Translations under genes and position numbers: made by a program | Assembly (NCBI GenBank): GCA_964558415.1 | Contig: CAZLDI010000010.1 | Span: forward strand, 48,350 to 112,349 | Direction: 5' to 3' | DNA: 64,000 nucleotides | Source: CAZLDI01 sp964558415 | Lineage (GTDB): Bacteria > Chloroflexota > Dehalococcoidia > SM23-28-2 > RBG-16-64-32 | In this document: in pieces, positions 23,140-32,074 of the stretch | Layout: every line of letters starts with the position of its first letter | Numbering within the stretch: position 1 is the first letter of the stretch | Notes under the pieces: generated by a model | The model's database searches: none | The model's input: only the letters and a program-made list of their open reading frames with translations | What the model was told of the DNA's origin: nothing

Positions 23140-25730
23140 CGACAGACCAAAAGGACCGCAGAATCCAAGAGATATCTCTTCCCGTCGCTGGGATGACGTG
23201 TGCCGCCTGCGTGCGCAAGGTGGAGAAGGTGCTGAAGAACCTGCCCGGCGTGGAGGATGCGACCGTGAACCTCACAGCAGGCAAGGCCGGAGTGGCCTTC
23301 GATCCTGCGGCCTGCTCCATCGAACAGATGGAGCAGGCGATCGCAGACGTCGGCTACGAAGTGCCGCTCGCCAGCCTCGATCTGCTCGTTATGGGGATGA
23401 CGCCGGGACATTGCGACATCATCATCGCGCAGGCGCTCAAGACTCTTCCCGGCGTGCGCACGGTGACCGTGAACCCCGCGACGGATACGGTCAGCGTCCA
23501 GTTCGTCGATGCCATCACTTCGGCAGCCCAGATCAAGAAGACGGTGCGCAGCCTGGGTTATGAGACGGCGGAAAAGGGAGAAGGCCAGGACGCGCTCGAC
23601 CGCGAGCGCAAGCTGCGTCGGGAAGAGCTGCGCCGCCAGCTGGTCAACATGCTCGTTGCGTGGCCGCTGGGCGCCATCGTCATGATTGGGACGTTCAGCG
23701 AATACGAACCGCTGGCGGGCGTAATTCCCTCATTCATGAGCGAGAAGCTGTTCCTCTTCGCGCTGACGACGCCGCTCGTGCTGGGCCCCGGCCGCCAGTT
23801 CTTTGTAAACTCTTTCAACGGCCTGCGCAGGGGCGTCACGGACATGAACCTCCTGTACGCCACCGGCATCGGCGCCGCCTACCTGATCGCCGTGATCAAT
23901 ACCTTCTGGCCGGGCGCCGGCTTCGGCGGCGAGCGCGCCACCTTCTACGAGGCTGCCGCGCTTCTTGTCGCCTTCATAGTGCTCGGTCGCTACCTTGAAG
24001 CGGTTACCCGCGGGCGTACTTCCGAGGCGATCCGCAAGCTGATGAAGCTGCAGCCCAAGCGCGCCCGTGTGTTGCGAGACGACGAGGAGATTGAACTCCC
24101 GGCGGACGAGGTTGAGGTGGGCGATATCATCGCCGTCCGCCCGGGCGAGAGCATCCCCGTCGACGGTGTCGTCATCGACGGCTACTCGGCGGTCGACGAG
24201 TCGATGCTCACCGGCGAGAGCATACCCGTCGAGAAGGCCGCTGGGGCGGAGGTAATCGCCGGTAGCCTTAACCGCACCGGCGCGTTCCGCTTCCGCGCGA
24301 CCCGAATCGGTGCGGAGACGGCACTAGCCCAGATCGTCAAGCTCGTAGAAGAGGCGCAGACCACGAAGGCGCCTATCCAGGCGCTCGCCGACCGTGTGGC
24401 AGGCCACTTCATCCTCGGCGTCCATGCGCTCGCCCTCGTTGTGTTCCTGTTCTGGTTCTTCGCCGGTTATGACCTGTGGTTTGCGGAGGAGACGCGTCTC
24501 CTCCTGACCCCGTACTCGCTGGAGGAGCTGGAAGTGTTCGGCTTTGCGTTGCTCGTTTCAGTCACGGTCCTCGTCATCTCCTGCCCATGCGCTGTCGGCC
24601 TCGCCACTCCCGCCGCGATTATGGCCGGCACAGGCAAGGCGGCAGAATTCGGCATCTTGTTCAAAGGCGCCGACGCCGTCGAGGCCACGGCGAAGGTCCA
24701 GGTCGTCGTCCTGGACAAGACCGGCACCCTGACGAAGGGCGAACCTTCCCTGACCGATGTCGTGCCGTCTGCCGGCGTCGACGCCGGCGACGTGCTGCGC
24801 CTGGCCGCTGCGGTTGAGAAAAACTCCGAGCACCCCCTGGGGGAGGCGATCGTTCGAGCCGCTTCAAGCGGCGGCATCAACGTCCCGGAGGCGACCGGCT
24901 TCAACGCCGTGACGGGCCACGGAGTCGAGGCTGAGGTCGATGGCCTGGCGGTCATCCTGGGCAATCGGACGCTCATGGCAGATCGCGGCACCGGCATCGG
25001 GCATCTCTCCGACGAAGCGGAACGCCTGGAGGCGGAGGGCAAGACAGTGATGTTCGTCTCGCGAGACCGTCAGGCTATCGGCCTCGTCGCCGTCGCGGAC
25101 ACGCTCAAAGAGACATCGAGGCGCGCAGTGGAGGAGCTTCGTGCCCTCGGTCTTCAGGTATTGATGATCACCGGAGACAACCACCGCACTGCGCAGGCTA
25201 TCGCCACGCAAGCCGGGATCGGCCGCGTCCTTGCGGAGGTGCTGCCGCAGGACAAGGCCGCTGAGATCCGCAAGCTCCAGACCGAAGGCAGGGCGGTGGC
25301 GATGGTTGGCGACGGCGTCAACGATGCTCCCGCGCTCGCTCAGGCGAACGTGGGTATGGCAATTGGTTCCGGCACAGATGTGGCAAAGGAGACCGGCCAC
25401 GTGATCCTGATCCGCGATGACATCCTTGATGTGGTTGCGGCGATCCAGGTCGCGCGCGCCACTATACGGCTTGTGAGACAGAACCTCCTCTGGGCGTTCG
25501 GCTACAACCTCGCCGCGATCCCCCTCGGGGCGGGCCTACTCTACCCGCTCTTCTCGCAGATCGTTAGCCCGGAGCTTGCCGCTCTCCTGATGGCCGCCAG
25601 CAGCCTCTCCGTGACGATGAACACGCTGCGCATGCGCGGCTACCGCCCGCCGGTGAAACGTGGACCGCCCAGCGCCTCGCCGCAGCGCGCGGTTCCGGAG
25701 CCCAGCGTCGCCACAGGAGCGCGGGCGTGA
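23136..25730 (+). CDS. copA: copper-exporting P1B-type ATPase
   Basis: 864 residues. The first HMA domain has GMTCAAC (19-25). A second HMA-like domain has GMTPGHC near 86-92, so the first metal Cys is lost. Eight predicted helices follow with the ion-site ISCPCAVG near 480, the phosphorylation motif DKTGTLTKG near 527, HP motif SEHPLGEAI and hinge GDGVNDAPAL. The CPC motif marks Cu(I)/Ag(I) exporters. GTG start overlaps the methyltransferase stop. Controlled by CsoR at the operon head (inference from contiguity). Confidence 0.95.
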   Translation: MTTDQKDRRIQEISLPVAGMTCAACVRKVEKVLKNLPGVEDATVNLTAGKAGVAFDPAACSIEQMEQAIADVGYEVPLASLDLLVMGMTPGHCDIIIAQALKTLPGVRTVTVNPATDTVSVQFVDAITSAAQIKKTVRSLGYETAEKGEGQDALDRERKLRREELRRQLVNMLVAWPLGAIVMIGTFSEYEPLAGVIPSFMSEKLFLFALTTPLVLGPGRQFFVNSFNGLRRGVTDMNLLYATGIGAAYLIAVINTFWPGAGFGGERATFYEAAALLVAFIVLGRYLEAVTRGRTSEAIRKLMKLQPKRARVLRDDEEIELPADEVEVGDIIAVRPGESIPVDGVVIDGYSAVDESMLTGESIPVEKAAGAEVIAGSLNRTGAFRFRATRIGAETALAQIVKLVEEAQTTKAPIQALADRVAGHFILGVHALALVVFLFWFFAGYDLWFAEETRLLLTPYSLEELEVFGFALLVSVTVLVISCPCAVGLATPAAIMAGTGKAAEFGILFKGADAVEATAKVQVVVLDKTGTLTKGEPSLTDVVPSAGVDAGDVLRLAAAVEKNSEHPLGEAIVRAASSGGINVPEATGFNAVTGHGVEAEVDGLAVILGNRTLMADRGTGIGHLSDEAERLEAEGKTVMFVSRDRQAIGLVAVADTLKETSRRAVEELRALGLQVLMITGDNHRTAQAIATQAGIGRVLAEVLPQDKAAEIRKLQTEGRAVAMVGDGVNDAPALAQANVGMAIGSGTDVAKETGHVILIRDDILDVVAAIQVARATIRLVRQNLLWAFGYNLAAIPLGAGLLYPLFSQIVSPELAALLMAASSLSVTMNTLRMRGYRPPVKRGPPSASPQRAVPEPSVATGARA

Positions 25731-25930
25731 CTGCCGCGCGTTTCGCCGCCGTGATCTACACGACCGCCTCGCTGCTGGCTGCCATAGCGTTCTGGTTGGC
25801 AACTCTGCTGGCAGGGGATTATTCGCGGGTGGCCCAGGTCGGAGGCGCCGTCTGGACCTTCTTGCTAACCATGATTATCCTCATGCCGACAGTCACCCCC
25901 TGGGTCCGCGAGCGCCTGAATCCGCCCTGA
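25727..25930 (+). CDS. small two-helix membrane protein
   Basis: 67 residues beginning at GTG 25727, which overlaps the copA stop. Two hydrophobic helices (IYTTASLLAAIAFWLATLLA and VWTFLLTMIILMPTVTPWV) and no recognised domain. It is the last gene of the copper operon; its role is unknown. Confidence 0.7.
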   Translation: MTAARFAAVIYTTASLLAAIAFWLATLLAGDYSRVAQVGGAVWTFLLTMIILMPTVTPWVRERLNPP

Positions 25931-25957
25931 GGATTCCCTCGTTCACTGATTGGGTTG

Positions 25958-25963
25958 TATCAT
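25958..25963 (+). promoter_or_regulatory. -10 box TATCAT of a leaderless transcript
   Basis: TATCAT, preceded by TTG, ends 6 nt before the ATG of the lipoprotein gene at 25970. No ribosome-binding site lies between. Confidence 0.6.
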
Positions 25964-25969
25964 CTCCGC

Positions 25970-26671
25970 ATGAGTGTTTTCGGGCGTCCCGGGAAATCAA
26001 TCCTGACGGTGATCGTCCTCGCCATGCTGGCCGCGGCAACCCAGGCCTGCGGCGGTGACGGCGAGCGGTCGCTACCGACGAAGGCGCCGAACGAGGGAGT
26101 CGAGCGCCCGGAGAACTGGCTGATTCGAGCGCAGGACGCCCTGGCCGAACTTGACGGCTATACGATCACGGTGACCGGCCACAACCTCGTCCTCCCTCAA
26201 TGGGGCGGCATCGACTCTGGAAAGATCGAAATCAGCACAGATGGCCCGCGGGCCCGGGCTGAGCTGCTACGAACGGGGGACGGCGACTATACGATGATCT
26301 GGGCGGACGCCCAGACTTTCTTCCAGCGCTCCACCTGCGATCGCGTCGCGCGCGTGCCGGGAGGCGGCGTGGAAACCCTGTTGCCGTTCCTCTGGACCGA
26401 GCGCAAAATCCTGGAGACCGCTGAGAACCCCCGTTACGCCGGCAGCACCGCGGAGGAGCACGTCAGTATGCTGATGAAGCTCCAGTACCTGGGCGAAGTG
26501 CGTGTCGACTTCGATCCGGTAACAGACCTGCCATCAGGCCTGTTCATCTTCCCGGACCCCGTGTCGAATACAGAAACCGCGTGGCGCTTCGGCGATTTCG
26601 AATCGAAGCCGGAGATCGAAAAGCCGGCCGGCGACATCACAGATCAGGGTCCCGGAGGCAACCCCTGCTGA
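25970..26671 (+). CDS. putative lipoprotein, LolA/LppX-like
   Basis: 233 residues with a lipoprotein signal (ILTVIVLAMLAAATQACGG; Cys near 32) and a beta-rich body with repeated strands such as YTITVTGHNLVLPQW and KIEISTDGPRARAEL. The pattern resembles LppX/LolA-type lipid-binding lipoproteins only loosely. The ATG at 25970 is set by the -10 box. Convergent with the acetyltransferase, 10 bp apart. Function not assigned. Confidence 0.72.
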   Translation: MSVFGRPGKSILTVIVLAMLAAATQACGGDGERSLPTKAPNEGVERPENWLIRAQDALAELDGYTITVTGHNLVLPQWGGIDSGKIEISTDGPRARAELLRTGDGDYTMIWADAQTFFQRSTCDRVARVPGGGVETLLPFLWTERKILETAENPRYAGSTAEEHVSMLMKLQYLGEVRVDFDPVTDLPSGLFIFPDPVSNTETAWRFGDFESKPEIEKPAGDITDQGPGGNPC

Positions 26672-26681
26672 GGCTATCAGC

Positions 26682-27905
26682 CTAGTAGTTGTCGCCGCAG
26701 TAAGGGGCGTGCGTTACCGCGAATGCCCGAGACATCGCAACCAGGGCGTCCGGCTGGTGGACCCGAAGTAGCCCAACGCTCGCGGCCGTGTCCGGCCGCA
26801 TGTGTCCGGTGAACAGAGGCGCCAGCGCGTTAGCGCTCAACTCCAGTTCCGGCTCGCCGTCAGTCCGCTCCGCGGCGATCGTTCCTTCGGCTGCCTGGAT
26901 ACGCCAGACGCCCTTGTTCCACGGCGCCGCCTCATCAGCCACGCCGAGCGTGAAGGATACCGGCGTCTCGCCGCAGTAGGGACGGGCGCCCAGCGCGCGC
27001 TCGACGTCTACAACCCGGATCATTGCGCCTTCCGCGCGTAGAACCTGCAGCTTCCAGGGGTCTTCCACAAGATCGGAGAACGGGTCTTCCGCGGACACCT
27101 CGGCCACAATGCGCGCGGCCAGGTCGTGGGTCAGCAGGTGAAGCCAGAGGCCGGTGTAGGCGTCAGCCGAAAGCGCCACGAGGTCGCGCACCCAGATGTC
27201 GTGCGGCGCCCACCGCCCTTCTTTGGGCAGCGTGGCCACTTCGTAGACCAGATACCCCTGGTCCGCCCCCTGGGAGTCGACCCAGACGAACGCCTCCCTG
27301 TCCGCCCGTAGACCCTCTCCGTCGTAACCCGCCAACACCGCTTCCGTCCACCACGGCTCTACGCGGCGGAGCGGGCCGTTTCGTGGCGCCGCCCACACAT
27401 TGTAGATCGCGTCCAACCGCCGCCAATCCGCGCTCGAAACAGTCGCCAACGAACCGGACGCCCCTTTGCTTCGCAGATGTACGTCCTTGGGACTGAACTC
27501 GTAGCGCTTTCTGCCTTCGGCGCGTTCCCACCCATAGCGGGCGTAAAGGGCGTCGTGCGGCGTGTACAGACCGGACAGCCATTGCCCCTTCTCCCGCATT
27601 CTCTCCAGCGCCAGCCTGAGAAGCTTCGCGACGTGTCCCTGCCGGCGGTGCGCCGAGAGGCAGGCTACAGGGCCGACTGCGCCGAAGCCGATCGTTCCTC
27701 CGTTGATGTAGCGTCGCATCGGCGTGGTACGCACGTCTGCAACAAGGCGTCCCTCAATGAACGCTCCAACAGTCCAGTCAGGCGGGATGAGCTGACGCCG
27801 AAGATCTACAAGTTCAGGAGTCGACCTGTTGTAAAACGCCACCGCCTCAACGTGCGCCGATTGCTCGATGTCATCGGGCGTGAACGGACGGTACTCGACA
27901 GTCAT
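26682..27905 (-). CDS. Eis-like GNAT N-acetyltransferase
   Basis: 407 residues, the length of Eis-family enzymes. The N-terminal GNAT core is VEYRPFTPDDIEQSAHVEAV, then VGPVACLSAHRRQGHVAKLL (acetyl-CoA loop RRQGHV), then LYARYGWERA. A second GNAT-like half and a C-terminal SCP2-like domain (LELSANALAPLFTGHMRPDT) follow. Eis acetylates aminoglycosides or lysines in mycobacteria; the substrate here is unknown. The ATG at 27905 is used because a promoter abuts it; frames open further upstream are chance. Confidence 0.88.
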   Translation of the reverse strand: MTVEYRPFTPDDIEQSAHVEAVAFYNRSTPELVDLRRQLIPPDWTVGAFIEGRLVADVRTTPMRRYINGGTIGFGAVGPVACLSAHRRQGHVAKLLRLALERMREKGQWLSGLYTPHDALYARYGWERAEGRKRYEFSPKDVHLRSKGASGSLATVSSADWRRLDAIYNVWAAPRNGPLRRVEPWWTEAVLAGYDGEGLRADREAFVWVDSQGADQGYLVYEVATLPKEGRWAPHDIWVRDLVALSADAYTGLWLHLLTHDLAARIVAEVSAEDPFSDLVEDPWKLQVLRAEGAMIRVVDVERALGARPYCGETPVSFTLGVADEAAPWNKGVWRIQAAEGTIAAERTDGEPELELSANALAPLFTGHMRPDTAASVGLLRVHQPDALVAMSRAFAVTHAPYCGDNY

Positions 27906-27911
27906 AGCGTG

Positions 27912-27941
27912 ATTGTCCAATCGCGCGGCGTGTGATGTCAA
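27912..27941 (-). promoter_or_regulatory. leaderless promoter of the Eis-like gene
   Basis: On the minus strand TTGACA (27941-27936), an 18-nt spacer, GACAAT (27917-27912), then 6 nt to the ATG. A full promoter ending at the start codon. Confidence 0.65.
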
Positions 27942-28004
27942 AGGGCTTCTCGCCGCACCGATGTGGGAGCGGTACGGTTCACGCTGCCGTAGAATGGCTG
28001 AGGC

Positions 28005-29402
28005 ATGAGACGCACAGCAGCCGTGGCCGCCGCGAAGACAGCGCGCGCTGTCAGTCGTCGGCTGCACCTGGGCGGAGGGACCGCGTTGCCAGGTCTCATC
28101 GCCGAGCGGATAGACCCGGGGATCATCGGCGGGCTCGCGGCGCAGCTCGGGCGCGGAAGCGTGCTGGTCACCGGTACAAACGGCAAAACCACTACCGCTC
28201 GATTGCTCGGCAACGCCCTCCAGTCCGCCGGGTTGCGCGTGGTCGCCAATCGCGCGGGCTCCAACATGATGCGCGGCATCGCCTCGGCGCTCGTGGAATC
28301 CGCCGGGCTGAACGGTCGTCTCCGGCGGGCGTCTCGTCTCGCCGGCGTGTTCGAAGTAGACGAGGCGACGCTGCCTTACCTGGCCTCCGCAGTGAAGCCG
28401 AAGGCAATCGTCTTCACGAACCTCTTCCGTGACCAGCTCGACCGCTACGGTGAGGTTGAGTACGTGGCCGGCATCTGGCGCGAGACGGCAAACGCGCTCC
28501 CGCCGCAAACCATTCTGGTGCTCAACGCGGATGACCCGTCTGTCGCTTCGCTTGCGGACTCTAGAAAAGGCAGGGTCATTTTCTTCGGCGTTCGCGACAC
28601 CAGTTGGGCTCAGGACTCAGTCGAGCATGCCGCGGACGCCCGCTGGTGCAGCGCCTGTGGCGGCGAGCTCCACTATTCCGCCGTCTTCTATGCGCACTTG
28701 GGCCATTGGCGCTGCCCGGCCTGCTCGCTCGAGCGCCCTGCGGTGGACGCCTCGGCCGCGCACATCCAGCAGGACGGTGCCACGCTTCAGCTTGAGATCT
28801 GGCTGCCCAACGGGCAGGTGACCGCGCGGCTGCCGTTGATGGGACTGTACAACGCCTACAACGCCCTCGCGGCCGCGGCGGGTGCGGTCGCCTTCGGCGT
28901 CGGTCGCGAACACATCGAATCCGGCTTCAAGCGCTTCACGGCAGCGTTCGGGCGGCAGGAACGTCTCAGCGTCGCCGGCAGACATGTGCAGGTAATGCTT
29001 GCGAAGAACCCTGCCGGTCTCAATCAGGTGCTGCGCACCATCGCCGCCAACGGAGAGAAAGTGAACGCGGCTTTCTTCCTCAACGATGGCATCGCTGACG
29101 GCCGCGACATCTCGTGGATATGGGACGTTGACTTCGAATTGCTGGCCGGCCGTACGGAAGCGCTCATGGCCTCCGGCAACCGTGCCTGGGACATGGCTCT
29201 TCGCTTGAAGTACGCCAGCCTCGGGATAGAGCCTGAGGTCGAGAAAGACCCGGCGAGCGCGCTCCATCGAGCGTTGGAGCGGACTCCGGACTCCGGGACG
29301 CTGTATGTCGTCCCCACCTACACCGCGATGCTGCAGGTGCGCGACCTTCTAGCCCGCTGGGGTGGCCGAGGCGCCTTCTGGGAGGAGTCCGCCGATGGCT
29401 GA
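28005..29402 (+). CDS. murT: lipid II isoglutaminyl synthase subunit MurT
   Basis: 465 residues of the Mur-ligase fold. The P-loop is VLVTGTNGKTTTAR near 54, FTNLFRDQLDRYGE is typical of MurT, and a four-Cys zinc ribbon (CSAC ... CPAC, about 211-243) lies in the middle domain, as in MurT. With GatD it amidates D-Glu of lipid II using glutamine. ATG overlaps the downstream gene by 8 nt. A TAGAAT box lies 9 nt before the ATG. Confidence 0.93.
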   Translation: MRRTAAVAAAKTARAVSRRLHLGGGTALPGLIAERIDPGIIGGLAAQLGRGSVLVTGTNGKTTTARLLGNALQSAGLRVVANRAGSNMMRGIASALVESAGLNGRLRRASRLAGVFEVDEATLPYLASAVKPKAIVFTNLFRDQLDRYGEVEYVAGIWRETANALPPQTILVLNADDPSVASLADSRKGRVIFFGVRDTSWAQDSVEHAADARWCSACGGELHYSAVFYAHLGHWRCPACSLERPAVDASAAHIQQDGATLQLEIWLPNGQVTARLPLMGLYNAYNALAAAAGAVAFGVGREHIESGFKRFTAAFGRQERLSVAGRHVQVMLAKNPAGLNQVLRTIAANGEKVNAAFFLNDGIADGRDISWIWDVDFELLAGRTEALMASGNRAWDMALRLKYASLGIEPEVEKDPASALHRALERTPDSGTLYVVPTYTAMLQVRDLLARWGGRGAFWEESADG

Positions 29403-30165
29403 ACGAAGCCTCAAGCTCCGCGTCGCGCACCTCTATCCGAAGCTGATGAACATCTACGGCGACCGCGGCAACATCCTTTGCCTGAGGCGGCGCTGCGAGC
29501 AGCGGGGGATCGACTTCGAGGTCGACGCCCTGGAGGGCGGCGATAAGCTGGACCCCGCGCGCTATGACCTGATATTCATCGGCGGCGCGCAGGATCGCGA
29601 GCAACGCCGAGTTGCCGACGACCTGCTGAAGCTCAAGAGAAAGCCTTTGCAGGAAGCGGCCAGGCGGGGCGTCGTGGTCCTGGCCGTCTGCGGCGGTTAC
29701 CAGCTTCTTGGGCGCTTCTACCGCACTGCCGGGGGCGAGGAGCTTCCGGGCGTCGGCCTGCTCGACTTATGGACCGCTCATCCGGGGCCCGGCTCGCAGC
29801 GTTTCATCGGCAACGTGGCAATCCAATGGAACGGAGGCACTCTGGTTGGCTTCGAGAACCACGGTGGCCGGACGTTCCTCGGTAAGGGCGCGCAGCCCCT
29901 AGGACGCGTGCTCGCGGGCTTCGGGAACAACGGCGAAGATGGCAACGAAGGCGCAACCTCACGCAACGTCTTCGGTACGTACCTTCACGGCTCTCTCCTC
30001 CCGAAGAACCCCCGGTTTGCCGATCACCTGATCCACACGGCCCTTCGGCGGGAGCACAAGGACGTCACACTGTCGGCCCTGGACGACAGCGTGGAGATCG
30101 CAGCCCACGAGGACGCGGTGCGCCTCGCCGCCGGGCACGCTATTATCCCTGCAGGAGGTCGCTGA
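29395..30165 (+). CDS. gatD: lipid II isoglutaminyl synthase glutaminase subunit GatD
   Basis: 256 residues, CobB/CobQ-like class I glutamine amidotransferase. The nucleophile Cys lies in LAVCGGYQLLG near 99 and the catalytic His in GTYLHGSLLPKNP. N-terminal VAHLYPKLMNIYGDRGN is characteristic of GatD. The ATG at 29395 overlaps the murT stop (translational coupling). It supplies ammonia to MurT. Confidence 0.93.
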   Translation: MAERSLKLRVAHLYPKLMNIYGDRGNILCLRRRCEQRGIDFEVDALEGGDKLDPARYDLIFIGGAQDREQRRVADDLLKLKRKPLQEAARRGVVVLAVCGGYQLLGRFYRTAGGEELPGVGLLDLWTAHPGPGSQRFIGNVAIQWNGGTLVGFENHGGRTFLGKGAQPLGRVLAGFGNNGEDGNEGATSRNVFGTYLHGSLLPKNPRFADHLIHTALRREHKDVTLSALDDSVEIAAHEDAVRLAAGHAIIPAGGR

Positions 30166-30172
30166 GTGCTCG

Positions 30173-30382
30173 ATGACGCAACTAATTCTTGAAGCCCCCG
30201 ATATCTCTTGTGAACACTGCATCATGAGCATTGAGAAGGCGGTAACCAAGCTGGCGGGCGTGCGTTTCATCGCCGGCGATCCGGAAAGCAAACTGGTGAC
30301 CCTGGAGTACGACGCCGCCCGGGCGGACGTCGCGGCGATTGAGCAGGCGATGGAAGAGGAAGGCTATCCGATCAGGAAGTAG
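30173..30382 (+). CDS. heavy-metal-associated (CopZ-like) domain protein
   Basis: 69 residues, a single HMA ferredoxin-like fold with ISCEHCIMSIEKAV (CxxC at 13-16) and the typical C-terminal Gly-Tyr near 64. Likely a cytosolic Cu(I) chaperone serving CopA encoded 5 kb upstream, although it is placed behind gatD, 7 bp away, rather than in the CsoR operon. Confidence 0.87.
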   Translation: MTQLILEAPDISCEHCIMSIEKAVTKLAGVRFIAGDPESKLVTLEYDAARADVAAIEQAMEEEGYPIRK

Positions 30383-30386
30383 CGTC

Positions 30387-31319
30387 GTGCGGTGGGCGCC
30401 CCTGGTCGTGGCGGCAGCGGCAACGCTCGCCGCCGTTGTTTTGCTTGCTCCGTGCAGCGGCTCCGGTGACGCCCCGACGGCAACACCATCTTCATCCCCA
30501 TCGCCCACATTGATCCGCACGCCCTCCCCGACTGTGGTACCATCTCCCAGCCCGGCGTCGTTCCACTACACTGTGCAGGACGGCGACACGCTTTTTGATA
30601 TCGCCCTTCAATTTGGCGTGACTGTCGACGAGATCGTGGCGCTCAACAACCTGTCCGATCCCACGGCGATCAAGGTCGGCCAATTGCTGCTCATCCCCGG
30701 CGAAGAGCCAGCGGGCCTCAATACTCCGACTCCTACACCTCTCGCGAATCCGGCGGGCACAGGTTATGCGTTACCCATCGCGGGATCATGTCTGCCCAGC
30801 AATGATAACCTTATGCCCAACGCGCCCAGGGAATACCGGGCAGGTATCCATGAAGGCGTCGATTTCTATAGCGGCGTCAACTGCACCACCATCCCCAACG
30901 GCATGCCTGCCCTCGCTGTTAAGGCCGGCACGGTGATCCGCGCCGACCACAGCTTCGTCGAAATGACGCTCGACGAACTCAACGACCTGCTCGAACGTTC
31001 CCAGGCTCAGGGATTCACCGACTCCGAGGCGCTCGATCGCTTCCGCGGACGTCAGGTCTGGGTGGACCACGGCGGCGGCACCGTTACGCGCTACTGCCAT
31101 CTCAGCGCTATCCCGGCTGAGATCACCGTCGGGGCGCAGGTGCAGACTGGAGCGACTGTGGGCCTCGTCGGCGAGTCCGGAACACCCGAGGCGGTCACCA
31201 ACCCGGGAACGGAGATTCACCTGCACTTTGAGTTGCGCATAGGTGATTCGTTTCTCGGCGCGGGACTGTCCGTCGAAGCCGTGAGGGCTATCTACGAGCA
31301 AGCGTTTTCGTTACCCTGA
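30387..31319 (+). CDS. LysM and M23 peptidase domain protein
   Basis: 310 residues from GTG 30387. An N-terminal hydrophobic segment ends in APCSGSG, so it is exported and perhaps lipid-anchored although Pro before Cys is atypical. A Ser/Thr/Pro linker leads to a LysM domain (FHYTVQDGDTLFDIALQFGV, about 56-100). The M23 region has HEGVDF and, near the end, HLHFEL, the zinc ligands of LytM-type peptidases, with an insert between. It probably cleaves or binds peptidoglycan bridges. Confidence 0.85.
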   Translation: MRWAPLVVAAAATLAAVVLLAPCSGSGDAPTATPSSSPSPTLIRTPSPTVVPSPSPASFHYTVQDGDTLFDIALQFGVTVDEIVALNNLSDPTAIKVGQLLLIPGEEPAGLNTPTPTPLANPAGTGYALPIAGSCLPSNDNLMPNAPREYRAGIHEGVDFYSGVNCTTIPNGMPALAVKAGTVIRADHSFVEMTLDELNDLLERSQAQGFTDSEALDRFRGRQVWVDHGGGTVTRYCHLSAIPAEITVGAQVQTGATVGLVGESGTPEAVTNPGTEIHLHFELRIGDSFLGAGLSVEAVRAIYEQAFSLP

Positions 31320-31345
31320 TCCCTGTCGGCCAAGCAACCTTCTTC

Positions 31346-32074
31346 ATGACTGACAGCACAAACGTCTCAGAACCCGGCGCAACTCGCACGCGTTCCTCTG
31401 CGGGCTTTCTGCGGAGGATTCTCTACCCGCTCATGGTTGTCGCCGCCATCGCGAGCGTGATCTGGTGGATCGAGCGCGGCGACGGCTCCGGTTCCGCCGG
31501 CGAATGCGCCCTGATCGGCGAATGCGGTCCTACGGACTTGCCAACGGCGCTGCTGACGCCCGGTCTTGAGGTAGGCCCCAAGGTCGGCGCGCTAGCGCCG
31601 GACTTCCTGCTGGAACGGCTCGATGCCGGTGGCGCGCGCCTGAGCGACTTCCGCGGCAGTCCTGTAGTGCTGAACTTCTGGGCGACCTGGTGCGCCCCTT
31701 GTCGCAAGGAGATCCCGCAGTTCGTGGAGGCGTACGACCGCTACCGCGACGAAGGCCTTGTGGTCATCGGCCTCGACCTCCAGGAGGGGAAGTCCATCGT
31801 CGGGCCGAAGGCTGAGGAATTCGGAATGGACTACCCGATCCTCATCGATCGTGACGGCGAGGTCGGAGAAGAATATCGGCTCCTCGGACTGCCCACCACC
31901 TACTTCATCGATGGCGCGGGTGTTATCCGAAGCATCTTCACGGGCCCGTTCGTCGAGGAATCGCGCGGCACGAACGTCCAGGGCGCGATCGAGGACGATG
32001 AACTCGATCAGCGGATCCAGGAGATACTGGCCGCGCAGGCCGGCGAAACGAAGGACGGGTATGGCGACCGATAG
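31346..32074 (+). CDS. membrane-anchored TlpA/ResA-type thioredoxin
   Basis: 242 residues. One N-terminal helix (ILYPLMVVAAIASVIWWI), a linker with two Cys, then a TlpA-like thioredoxin domain with LNFWATWCAPCRKEIPQF (CxxC near 116-119) and the cis-Pro stretch GLPTTYFID. It should reduce disulfides outside the membrane, most likely apocytochrome c cysteines, since resB follows with a 14-nt overlap. Confidence 0.92.
   Translation: MTDSTNVSEPGATRTRSSAGFLRRILYPLMVVAAIASVIWWIERGDGSGSAGECALIGECGPTDLPTALLTPGLEVGPKVGALAPDFLLERLDAGGARLSDFRGSPVVLNFWATWCAPCRKEIPQFVEAYDRYRDEGLVVIGLDLQEGKSIVGPKAEEFGMDYPILIDRDGEVGEEYRLLGLPTTYFIDGAGVIRSIFTGPFVEESRGTNVQGAIEDDELDQRIQEILAAQAGETKDGYGDR

Noticed and set aside
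27906..28508. N-terminal extension of the Eis-like protein into murT
   Set aside because: A full promoter ends 6 nt before the ATG at 27905 and the extra sequence lies antisense to the conserved MurT P-loop region.
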